From contig JAAELO010000628.1 of NCBI GenBank assembly GCA_024226555.1, forward strand, positions 1 through 64,000: a stretch of 64,000 nucleotides of DNA. The letters run 5' to 3'. The stretch is from Desulfobacterales bacterium (lineage in GTDB: Bacteria > Desulfobacterota > Desulfobacteria > Desulfobacterales > JAAELO01). This document shows positions 52,181 to 60,900 of the stretch, piece by piece. A program made the translations under genes and the position numbers. How positions within the stretch are numbered: the first letter of the stretch is position 1; each line of letters opens with the position of its first letter. Under the pieces are notes generated by a model, which saw nothing but the letters and a program-made list of their open reading frames with translations, had not been told where the DNA came from and did not search any database.

Positions 52181-53191
52181 ATGACTAAGAAAATAATGAT
52201 AGCAAGAACAGATAAAATCGGAGATCTGATTTTATCAATTTCAAGTTTTTACATGCTAAGGAAAATGTACCCTAAAGCTACCATTGGTATTTTAGTAAGA
52301 GAGTACAATTATGGCATAGTTAAAAACCTGCCTTACATAGATGTTATATTAAAAAAAGATGATTATTCTGAAAAAGAACTTATTGAAAAAATAAGGGATT
52401 TCAAACCGGACATATTTGTAGCTCTTTTTTCAAATTCATTTATTGCAAAGTTAGCCAGAAAATCAAAAGCCTCAATTAAGATAGGTCCATATTCAAAAAT
52501 TTCTTCATTTTTTAGTTACAATAAAGGGGTTATTCAAAAACGTTCCAATTCTCTGAAAAACGAAGCTGAATATAATCTTGATCTTGTAAAACATATAGAT
52601 CCTGAAAATTTTTCTAAAAATTATGAGATCAACACAAAACTATATTATAAGGAAAAAAATACTGAATTTGTAAAAGATTTTTTCAAGAAAAACAACATCG
52701 AAAAATATATAGTCATACACCCTTTCTGCGGAGGTTCTGCTAAAAATCTTAAGACTGATGAATATATTGATATTTTCAACTCTCTTAAAAATATTAAAAA
52801 ACTTCATATTGTAATATCAGCAGGTCCTGCAGAAATTGAAATGGCTAAAGATATGATAGATAAAACAGATATGGATAGAATATCTCTTTTTGACAGTAAC
52901 GATGAAATACTAAATCTTGTCGCCCTTATTAATCATGCAAATTGTTTTATGGGACCATCAACAGGCCCAATGCATATAGCATCAGCTCTAAAGAAAAAAA
53001 TGGTAGCAATTTTTGGTATTAAAGCAACCCAATCTCCAACAAGGTGGGGCGCATTTAACAACAGCAATGTAAAATATATATGTCCTGAAGGAAGCGTAGA
53101 AGAAGACTACGCTATACCACACTTTGAGAGCTATGATGAAAAAGACAAAGAGAATATTATTAAATATATAAAAACTTTTATTGATGAATAG
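52181..53191 (+). CDS. Glycosyltransferase family 9 (heptosyltransferase-like)
   Basis: 336 residues. It has the two-Rossmann-fold GT-B layout of ADP-heptose:LPS heptosyltransferases: MIARTDKIGDLILSISSFYML (N-terminal), VIHPFCGGSAKNLKTDEYI, then the donor-site region NHANCFMGPSTGPMHIASALKKKMVAIFG and SPTRWGAF. It probably adds a heptose or similar sugar to the lipopolysaccharide core at the inner membrane, which fits a Gram-negative envelope. The exact acceptor is unknown. The stop codon abuts a MITE, and no neighbouring LPS gene is present. No obvious Shine-Dalgarno. Confidence 0.88.
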   Translation: MTKKIMIARTDKIGDLILSISSFYMLRKMYPKATIGILVREYNYGIVKNLPYIDVILKKDDYSEKELIEKIRDFKPDIFVALFSNSFIAKLARKSKASIKIGPYSKISSFFSYNKGVIQKRSNSLKNEAEYNLDLVKHIDPENFSKNYEINTKLYYKEKNTEFVKDFFKKNNIEKYIVIHPFCGGSAKNLKTDEYIDIFNSLKNIKKLHIVISAGPAEIEMAKDMIDKTDMDRISLFDSNDEILNLVALINHANCFMGPSTGPMHIASALKKKMVAIFGIKATQSPTRWGAFNNSNVKYICPEGSVEEDYAIPHFESYDEKDKENIIKYIKTFIDE

Positions 53192-53350
53192 AGAGGGACT
53201 CTAATAACTGTCTTTTGATCGAACCACAGCGTTGTTCCAAAAAAAGTGTAAACCTTTTTAAAATAAGAGCTTTTTATATAAACGAATCAGCTCGTTATTT
53301 TTTTATCACCCTTGTATTTCAACCAAAATCATAATTATTAGGTTCCATAG
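53191..53350 (-). mobile_element. MITE copy, inverted
   Basis: Ends GGGACTCTAATAACTG (from 53195) and ATAATTATTAGGTTCC (to 53346). Flanks GAGA and ATAG do not match, so the duplication has been lost. It follows directly on the stop codon of the GT9 gene. Confidence 0.75.
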
Positions 53351-53356
53351 AAATAA

Positions 53357-53386
53357 AGGTCGATTTTTTAATTAAAAAATTGACCT
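53357..53386. terminator. Bidirectional terminator hairpin
   Basis: AGGTCGATTTTTTAA and TTAAAAAATTGACCT are inverted repeats of 15 bp with one G-U. It lies between the convergent GT9 and GGDEF genes. Confidence 0.65.
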
Positions 53387-53396
53387 CTAAATAATT

Positions 53397-54686
53397 TTAA
53401 AAACTTTGAACACAGTTTCTTCCAGCTTCTTTTGCTTTATACAGAGCCTTATCAGCTGCTTTAATCACATCATCAGGAGTTTCAAGAGAGTTTCCAACTT
53501 CAGCAATACCTATACTGATGGTAATTTGAACAACCTCTTTGTCCCCTCCTTTTTTGTTTCTGTTATTATGAGAATCGTCATCTCTTTCGGTGTTTCTGAC
53601 AACAAATGGAGTTTCAGCAACAATTTTTCTGAATTTTTCTAAAAATGGAATTGATTCCTCAACACTTTTACCAGGAAAAACTGCTGTGAATTCCTCTCCA
53701 CCATAACGGAATGTGTATGAACCGCCTGCAATTGCACTGATTTTATCAGCAATCATCTTTAAAACCTGATCTCCGGTTTCATGACCATAATTATCATTAA
53801 ATTTTTTAAAAAAATCTATATCCATCATAGCTATGGAGTATCTTTTACTTAAATCAAGCATGGTTTCATTTAAACTTCTTCGTCCAGGAAGTCCTGTTAA
53901 TTCATCAATATATGCCATATAATAAGATGTTTCCAGTGCAGACATTACAAGAATTAAACCTGATACAGAGAAATAAATAACAATAGCAACGCCTGTGTTT
54001 CTGGTTGAGACTGCTGCTGCTGCCCCCACAAGAATCCCAATATAACCTGCCATTGTAATATCTTTCTTATAAAGAAACCGCACCATAAGAAAAACAAAGA
54101 CTATTGCAAAAATTACAAATGATATTGTAGCAAACTCCTTAACCATATATTTATTGAGAGAAAGTACTAAATTTGCAGTATCTGTAGCTGACTCTTTTGA
54201 AAAAAGTCTTATAAATGCCAGCATCCTGTCATAAAAATATCCTTTTCTGTTACAAAAAAGTACTATCAACAAAATCTGTATAACTATACCTAAGAAAGTT
54301 GAAAATGTTCTGGCTGTAAAAACCTTTCTTTTCGCAAGTAATGAAAAAAAAGCTATATTAAGGGGCAAAAGAAATGTAACTGCTTCAAAAACTACAACTT
54401 TTTGATTACCATGAGCATATGAAATAAAGGCAAAATAGGAAAGAGCAAGAGTCACAGATGTTAAGGTAAGCCCGGAGTTGTTGTAACGAGCTCCCATTGC
54501 TGCTCCAACAAAGAATATTAAAAAGGGAATCATGTGGAATAATTTTAGAAATGCTTTTAGGGTTTCTCCACTGGTAACCTGAATAATTATTGGCCACATC
54601 CAAACAAGAAGTGCTGATATTAGAATTAAAATACCTGGAACAAGTAATTTTGAAAAAATCTGTTTCACTGCAAAATGCAATTTCAT
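53397..54686 (-). CDS. Polytopic GGDEF diguanylate cyclase
   Basis: 429 residues. Seven to eight hydrophobic helices (about 12-250) form a membrane sensor, with no periplasmic domain of note. The GGDEF domain begins near TGLPGRRSLNETMLDLS, with the substrate region FKKFNDNYGHETGDQVL and active site GGEEF near 330, then a DVIKAADKALYKAKEAGRN end. It should make c-di-GMP. A short insertion, ERDDDSHNNRNKKGGDKE, interrupts a surface loop after the active site. AAGGAG lies before the ATG. Confidence 0.92.
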   Translation of the reverse strand: MKLHFAVKQIFSKLLVPGILILISALLVWMWPIIIQVTSGETLKAFLKLFHMIPFLIFFVGAAMGARYNNSGLTLTSVTLALSYFAFISYAHGNQKVVVFEAVTFLLPLNIAFFSLLAKRKVFTARTFSTFLGIVIQILLIVLFCNRKGYFYDRMLAFIRLFSKESATDTANLVLSLNKYMVKEFATISFVIFAIVFVFLMVRFLYKKDITMAGYIGILVGAAAAVSTRNTGVAIVIYFSVSGLILVMSALETSYYMAYIDELTGLPGRRSLNETMLDLSKRYSIAMMDIDFFKKFNDNYGHETGDQVLKMIADKISAIAGGSYTFRYGGEEFTAVFPGKSVEESIPFLEKFRKIVAETPFVVRNTERDDDSHNNRNKKGGDKEVVQITISIGIAEVGNSLETPDDVIKAADKALYKAKEAGRNCVQSF

Positions 54687-54790
54687 TAAGCTCCTTTTTA
54701 GATGTTTTTCCCATTAAGGAATCAGAAAAAATTTCAATTTTTACAAAGTACCATATTTGAATTTTTCAGTCTTTAAAAAAATTCTGATAA

Positions 54791-54927
54791 TAGAAAATCT
54801 CTAATAACTGCATTTTGATTGAACTACAGTGGCTCTATTTAATCAAAAACATACAATGGATGCTTCGAATTACACTGGTTTATTTATAAACTAAAAGCTT
54901 TTATAAACGTTGGATTTCAATCAAAAT
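54791..54927 (-). mobile_element. MITE copy, long form, right end lost
   Basis: Left terminus GAAAATCTCTAATAACTGC at 54792 and inner palindromes (CTAAAAGCTTTTATAAACG) are clear. The expected right terminus is replaced after ATTTCAATCAAAAT by the next MITE copy. Confidence 0.7.
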
Positions 54928-55060
54928 TATAGGGAATCTCTAATAACTGATCTTTTTGCGAAACACAGATAACAAAAATAAAACTGTTGTAAAATCAACC
55001 CGTTGTTTTTTGTTATGCCGTTTTTCATCAAAAATTCTAATTATAAGAGGTTCCCTATAG
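54928..55060 (-). mobile_element. MITE copy, short form, TATA duplication
   Basis: Body 54932-55056 with TATA at 54928-54931 and 55057-55060. In inverted orientation it closely matches the copies at 14817 and 26368. It appears to have landed in, and truncated, the preceding copy. Confidence 0.88.
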
Positions 55061-55246
55061 TTAATAGACGTTTCAAATATTTAATAGACAATGTTTTTTA
55101 ACTTTAACCTTATCCATAATTAGTCTAATGTAACAGTTGCATCAAAATTATTACAAAACTTATAAGTTGAATTTTATAATATTGATAATTATAATGTAAA
55201 ATCTTTTAACCATGATTTTTGATAACAATACCAGAGTGGGGAAATT

Positions 55247-55708
55247 ATGAAGGTTATTGCTCTTAGTTCTGTCAGGAAAAAGGTTTTTTTACTGGATCTA
55301 CTTGTACTTCTTTCAAAGGTAGATGGTGATATTCATGAACAGGAGAAAGATTTAATTAGGTCTTTTTCCTATAGTATCGGTGGAAAAGAGGTTAATTTTT
55401 CAGAGAACTATTCTCTTAAAGACATTTTTAAGATGGCTCCGGAGCTTGAAAAAAGTGAAAAGTTTGTTATTTTGAAAAAATTATACGAACTTGCAGCTTC
55501 CGACTCAACAATCTCAGATGAAGAGGAATCTTTCATTTCAGAAGTTAAAGATGAACTTAATTTGTCATTGGAGGATCTATTTACTGTTAGTCAGTGGATC
55601 AGATCAAAAATGGATATTGACAAAGATCTTGAAGATTATATTAGTAAAAGGTTGATTGACGATATTGATATTGATATTGATATTGATATTGATATTGAAA
55701 AAGAGTAA
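55247..55708 (+). CDS. TerB-like acidic protein with a dipeptide repeat tail
   Basis: 153 residues. An N-terminal helical region with DLLVLLSKVDGDIHEQEKDLI and later LYELAASDSTISDEEESFI resembles TerB/DnaJ-like helical domains, in which paired acidic residues bind metal. The C-terminus is a run of isoleucine-aspartate pairs encoded by a hexanucleotide microsatellite (55661-55696). No signal peptide. TerB-like proteins often occur with tellurite-resistance or stress systems; none is next to it. AGTGGGG precedes the ATG at good spacing. Confidence 0.65.
   Translation: MKVIALSSVRKKVFLLDLLVLLSKVDGDIHEQEKDLIRSFSYSIGGKEVNFSENYSLKDIFKMAPELEKSEKFVILKKLYELAASDSTISDEEESFISEVKDELNLSLEDLFTVSQWIRSKMDIDKDLEDYISKRLIDDIDIDIDIDIDIEKE
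55661..55696 (+). repeat. Hexanucleotide microsatellite (GATATT)6
   Basis: Six perfect tandem GATATT units within the 3' end of the TerB-like gene, encoding D-I repeats. Changes by one unit keep the frame, so length variation would alter the tail without truncating the protein. Confidence 0.85.
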
Positions 55709-55734
55709 AAAAATATTATCGGTTCAAGTTAAAA

Positions 55735-56021
55735 AAGGATATTTTAAGATCTGTAAACAACATCAGTCCTGTTACCTGAAGTTTTGATGAAAGCAAGACA
55801 GATGGTTGTAAATCAGACAACAAAAAGATCCATCCACTACAATGAAAGTTTTACGACTTGCAAATTCAGCATATTATAAAAGAAGAGAATCTGTAAAAAC
55901 AGTTCATGAAGCTGCACTGGTTTTAGGAACAAAAAACCTAAGTGAAGTTCTTTTAATGTTATTTGCTGCAAAACTCTTGATTTTATTGAAGAATATGAAT
56001 TTTTATCTTTCAACCAAATAG
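55735..56021 (+). pseudogene. Degenerate HDOD-domain gene
   Basis: Fragments in different frames line up with the HDOD consensus. LPEVLMKARQMV follows an initial DILRSVNNIS, then, after a gap and frameshift, KVLRLANSAYYKRRESVKTVHEAALVLGTKNLSEVLL and a terminal TAG at 56019-56021. The LRLANSAYY and AALVLG segments are diagnostic. A region of roughly 30 residues in between has been lost, and at least two frameshifts are present. The 3' end overlaps the tcdA gene on the other strand. Confidence 0.75.
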
Positions 56022-56710
56022 TTTATTACTTCACCCGCTATTTTCATACCAAAAATTGCTGGTATGTAGGATATACTTCCTAATCCTTTGATTTCATTTT
56101 CATATTTTTTGTCTGAAAGAGGTATCTCTTTTTTTTCAGGTGAAAAAACACATTTTATCCCTTTATTGATTCCCTTTTTTCGAAGTCTGGTCCGGATAAC
56201 TCTTGCAAGAGAGCAGGAGTATGTTTTAGAAATATCACAAACCTCAATGTTCTCTGTATTCAATCTTTCAGCAGCCCCCATACTTGCAACTGTATAGATT
56301 TCTTTTTTAAAAGAGCTTTCAAGAAGATCTACTTTTGATTTAATTGTATCAATAGCATCAATAATACAGTCTGTTTTCATAGATAGAATTTCAGGAATAG
56401 TTTCATCATCAAGAAAAACTTTTCGAACGATAACATTACAATCAGGGTTTATATCTTTAATTCTTTTTTCTGCAACATCTGCTTTAAACAATCCTATTGT
56501 TGATGAGAGAGCATAGAGCTGTCTATTCATATTGGATTCATCAACTCTATCAAAATCAACTATTGTGATATTGCCAATAGAAGTTCTTGCGAGCGCCTCT
56601 GCTACATACGACCCCACACCACCTAAACCACATATTGTAACATATGAAGAGTTTAGTTTTTTAACCTTCTCTTTACCTAAGAGTTTTATAGTTCTTGAAT
56701 CTCTTTCCAA
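56003..56710 (-). CDS. tcdA: tRNA threonylcarbamoyladenosine dehydratase
   Basis: 235 residues. An E1-like ThiF-family enzyme that cyclises t6A37 in tRNA to ct6A, using ATP. Signatures: SRTIKLLGKEKVKKL, the nucleotide loop CGLGGVGSYVAEALARTSIG, IVDFDRVDESNMNRQLYAL, ADVAEKRIKDINPD, and DCIIDAIDTIKSKVDLL. The late ASMGAAERLN segment is the TcdA adenylate-site region. The gene is monocistronic on the minus strand between the HDOD remnant and a MITE. Confidence 0.9.
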   Translation of the reverse strand: MERDSRTIKLLGKEKVKKLNSSYVTICGLGGVGSYVAEALARTSIGNITIVDFDRVDESNMNRQLYALSSTIGLFKADVAEKRIKDINPDCNVIVRKVFLDDETIPEILSMKTDCIIDAIDTIKSKVDLLESSFKKEIYTVASMGAAERLNTENIEVCDISKTYSCSLARVIRTRLRKKGINKGIKCVFSPEKKEIPLSDKKYENEIKGLGSISYIPAIFGMKIAGEVINYLVER

Positions 56711-56734
56711 TGAAATATCCTTTTTTAGGGAATC

Positions 56735-56871
56735 TTTAGGGAACCTCTAATAATTAGAATTTTTTGATGAAATACAAGGCATGACCAAAAATAACGAACC
56801 GATTTACAACAGTTTTTTTTGGTAATAACGAAGTATTTCGCAAAAAGAGCAGTTATTAGAGATTCCCTTTA
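56735..56871 (+). mobile_element. MITE copy, short form, TTTA duplication
   Basis: Body 56739-56867 with ends GGGAACCTCTAATAATTAG and CAGTTATTAGAGATTCCC, flanked by TTTA at 56735-56738 and 56868-56871. The right copy of the duplication contains the stop codon of the tatD-like gene on the minus strand. A partial extra terminus (TAGGGAATC) precedes it at 56726-56734. Confidence 0.9.
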
Positions 56872-57633
56872 ATCAAATAGCCTTAAACTGTTTTCAAAAG
56901 TAATGCTCGCTATCTCTTCCATACTCTTTCCTCTTAATTCAGCTATTGTTTCAAGGTTTTTTAAAATATATTTGGGTTCATTTAAACCCGTAATCCCCTC
57001 CGGGTTGATATCCGGGCTGTCAGTTTCAATTAAAAGCATTTTATCAGAAACAGACAACACAGCTTTTCTTGCTTTCTTATTATTTATTTTAGTAACAGAT
57101 CCTGAAAAAGATATCATTAACCCTCTTTTTTCAAGAACTTTAACCATTTCATGACTCCCTGAATACGAATGTACCAAACCACCTCTATCCGGCAATCCTG
57201 TATTATCGATAATTTCTATTAATTTTCCCCAGGCATTTCGACAATGTATGTTAACCGGTCTGTTAAGCTTCTTTGCAAGTTTCAACTGTTCCGTGAAAAC
57301 CATTTCCTGAGTATTTTCTTCCTTTTTACTATTTAAAACAACTTTATCAATACCTATTTCACCCACACTTGCGGTAGTTGCTAAAAGTTTTTCTTCAAGT
57401 ATATCCAACCAATTAGAGGATCGATCTTCAACGAACCATGGATGTATTCCAAATGCTGGATAGATCTCAGGAGCTTCATTTGTTATATCAAGTACCTGAT
57501 CCCAATCATATTCATGAAGACCACAACACATCATTTTAACAACAGAATTCTTAACAGCCCTTTTTAAAACTGAATCATATCCCTTGATATATCTTTTGTC
57601 CTGCATGTGTGTATGTACATCAAATATCTGCAT
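56869..57633 (-). CDS. TatD-family metal-dependent hydrolase
   Basis: 254 residues. A TIM-barrel amidohydrolase with metal ligands in FDVHTHMQD (start), GEIGIDKVV, VNIHCRNAWG, LVHSYSGS and LIETDSPDINPEG. TatD enzymes act as DNases or RNases and are thought to work in DNA repair or nucleic acid turnover. The sequence is a divergent member (the usual HxH-D/E set is complete). Its stop codon lies in the MITE target duplication. The start ATG has an A-rich upstream region without a clear Shine-Dalgarno. Confidence 0.9.
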   Translation of the reverse strand: MQIFDVHTHMQDKRYIKGYDSVLKRAVKNSVVKMMCCGLHEYDWDQVLDITNEAPEIYPAFGIHPWFVEDRSSNWLDILEEKLLATTASVGEIGIDKVVLNSKKEENTQEMVFTEQLKLAKKLNRPVNIHCRNAWGKLIEIIDNTGLPDRGGLVHSYSGSHEMVKVLEKRGLMISFSGSVTKINNKKARKAVLSVSDKMLLIETDSPDINPEGITGLNEPKYILKNLETIAELRGKSMEEIASITFENSLRLFD

Positions 57634-57869
57634 TATCTTCCAAAAAAAATGCTGAGCATTTTTTTTACTCCTTCATATTTTTACGTTACATAAACCCTTT
57701 TTTATACTAACAAAATCAAATAATTATCATTGTAAACAATCATTTTTCAATATATAATAATAAATTATGTCTTGCCTTAGCAATAGAGTATAAGATTTCT
57801 TTTCATAGTTGGAAAATTTAATCTTACGAATATCTGGATATTACACAACATACTTAATAATTGAATTAT

Positions 57870-57896
57870 TATAGGGAACCTCTAATTAGATTTTTT
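57870..57896 (+). repeat. Lone MITE terminal repeat before hybrid sensor gene
   Basis: TATAGGGAACCTCTAATTAG, then a T-run. It lies 35 bp upstream of the hybrid sensor start. Confidence 0.6.
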
Positions 57897-57930
57897 CCTT
57901 AAAAAACATAAAAAAGTAAATTATCTCAAA

Positions 57931-60900
57931 ATGAAAATTATTTTCGCAAAAATAGTCTTTTTCATTTTTATTATTCTATACCCATTAAACCTTATTGGTG
58001 AAAATAGTAATCTTAACCATATTAAAGTTAAGGGTAAAGTTCATTCCATTGCAAGGGGAAAAAAGGGCTTTATATGGTTTGGAACAGATAGAGGTTTAAA
58101 GCGCTATGATGGGTATAACCTTCAAAGCTATTCCTTCGATAAAATTAGATCTCTGAATGTGGACAGATCCGGTGAAATATTAATTTCATCTTTAAATGGT
58201 TTGACAATATTTAACCCAACCACAATAGAATTCAACAGCTTACACAAATCTTTATCTAACAGGCAAATTATAAGAGTATATAAAAAGAATGATCATCATC
58301 TATGGATTGCCACAAAAAAAGAGTTGTTCAAATTTAATACCCAAAACGATGATATCCAAAAATACGAAAAGGAAAATGTTAAAGCTATCACAAGTCTAAA
58401 TGAGTTTGAGTTGTTAATTGCAGTGAAAAAAAATCTATATAAATTAAACATAGAAACAGGTGGGTTCACAAAACTATCGATAAAAAATGCTCTGATTGTT
58501 GATATGTTATACACTGGTCCTTCCGGGAAAATCTGGGTTGGGTCAAATAATGGTATATACATTTACAAACCAATCAATAAAAAATTTACTTTTGTTAGTA
58601 ATATTATACCAAAAGCTTTTTGTGAAGATCCTAAGGGAAATCTCTGGATAGCCTCTAAAAAAGGCCTGTATAAATATTCAATCTACAAAAACAGAATATC
58701 TAAACTAACAGATATCCCAAAGCAGGTTGAGATTTCATCCATCCAAAACTATTCAGATTTATTATGGGTTGGTACTGATAATGGTGTTTATACATATGTT
58801 TTAATGCCTAAAAAGTTTAATCATATAAAAAATGCGAAAGAAACAAACAATATATTGAGCATTATTGAAGATAAGGATCACTACATCTGGCTTGGTACCC
58901 AAAAAAGTGGTTTATATAGATTTAACAGAATCAGTAAAGAGTTCAAGCGAATATCAACGAATAAAGGAAAGGGAGCATTAAGCTCAAGTAAAATTTTTGA
59001 TATTTTTATAGATTCATTTGGAACTATAAATTTTGCAACGGATCTTGGACTTGGATTATATGACAAAAAGACAGGTAACTTTTTCAGTATTGAAAAACAA
59101 TCTGCTAAATCCAGTTTTTTTTATGATGAAATCCAAAGTATTTATGAAGATTCCAAAGGAATATATTGGATCGGAACACATAAATCGGGTTTGAACTCAT
59201 ACAACCCTAAAAATGGTGATATAAAAAATTACAAAAAAATTGATAAAAATAACGGCATAAGTAGTAATAACAGAATTACTGTATTTGAAGACAGGGATAA
59301 TGTTCTATGGATAGGAACTGAAAATGGATTAAACCGTTTTGATAGAAAAGCTGGTACTTTTAAACAGTTTCTAAATAACTCAAACAACCCTGAAAGTATA
59401 AGCAATTCTTTGATTACCACTATTAATCAGGATAAAAAAGGATATTTATGGGTTGGTACTGTAAACGGTCTTAACAGGTTCGATATAAAAAAAGAAAAAT
59501 TTAAACGTTTTTACAGAAAAGATGGACTTGCAGACAATTTTATCTGTGGCGTTCTGGAAGATAGCACTGAAAATCTCTGGATTAGTACAAAAAACGGTCT
59601 ATCCATGTTCAATACCCAAAATATGCAATCAAGAAATTACTACAAAGAAGATGGTTTACAATCAGATATATTTAATGAAGGTGCATGTTTTAAAAATAAT
59701 AAAGGTGAAATGTTCTTTGGGGGAATAAATGGATTTAACAGATTTTTCCCTAAAAATATCAATAGAAAAAGTATTCCTAATATAGTTATCACAGATTTCA
59801 GAATCTGGAACAAAAGTGTTGAAAGATATAATGAAATAGTTGAAAAAAGTAAAATTGTAATTCTTCACAACCAGAACTCTTTCTCACTCTCTTTTTCAGC
59901 ACTGGATTATACAAAACCGGAATATAACAATTATGCTTATAAACTTGAAGGTTTTGATAAAGGGTGGATAAAAACAAGTAGTGATAACAGAGATGCAACT
60001 TATACAAATCTTTCAGGGGGTGTTTACAACTTTAGAATAAAAGGGTCAAACAGCGATAATATTTGGAATGAAAAAGGATTATCCATAAAAATTGTTGTTG
60101 TTCCTCCATTCTGGAAGACGATTTCTGCCTATTTCTTTTATATTATTCTTGTGTCCCTCTTTCTTATAAGATTTTATATTATTCTCAGAAAAAAGGATAA
60201 AAAGAGAATCTGGAAACAAAAAATAGCTCTTGAAAAAGAGAAAGAAAAAAATACAGCTCTTAATATCAAAGAAAATCTCTTAATATCAGGCAATGATTTA
60301 CAACGAAGTGAGGAGAGATACAGAAGTATTTTAGAAAATATTGAAGATGGTTATTATGAACTTAACCTGGAATGGGAAATAACATACTTTAATAACTCTC
60401 TCTGCAAAATAACCGGTTTTTCAGAAGAAGAGATTCTTGGAAGAAGTATGAGAAAAAATATTAAAAAAGAATCTTTCAAAAACATTGTTAAAGTATACAG
60501 TGACGTTCTGAAAACAAAAAAACCTGTTCAGGGATTTACTATTGAGGTTATCAATAAAGAGGGGAAAATAGTTTATGTGGAAGTTTCCATTTCATTAATT
60601 GTTGATGCCTTCGGAAAACCAGAGGGCTTTAGGGGTGTAGTCCGGGATATTTCAAAACAACGCAAAGTTGAAAAAGTACTAAAAAAAGCAAAAGACACTG
60701 CAGAAAGAGCTAATGAATCAAAAGATCAGTTTATTGCAAATATAAGTCATGAAATCAGAACTCCAATGAATGGTATCATCGGGATGTCACATCTTCTATT
60801 AGATACTAATCTTGATAATGAACAAAAAGAGTATACAAAAGTCATTCTTTCCTCTGCAGATTTTCAAATGGCTGTTATTAATGATCTACTTGATTTTTCT

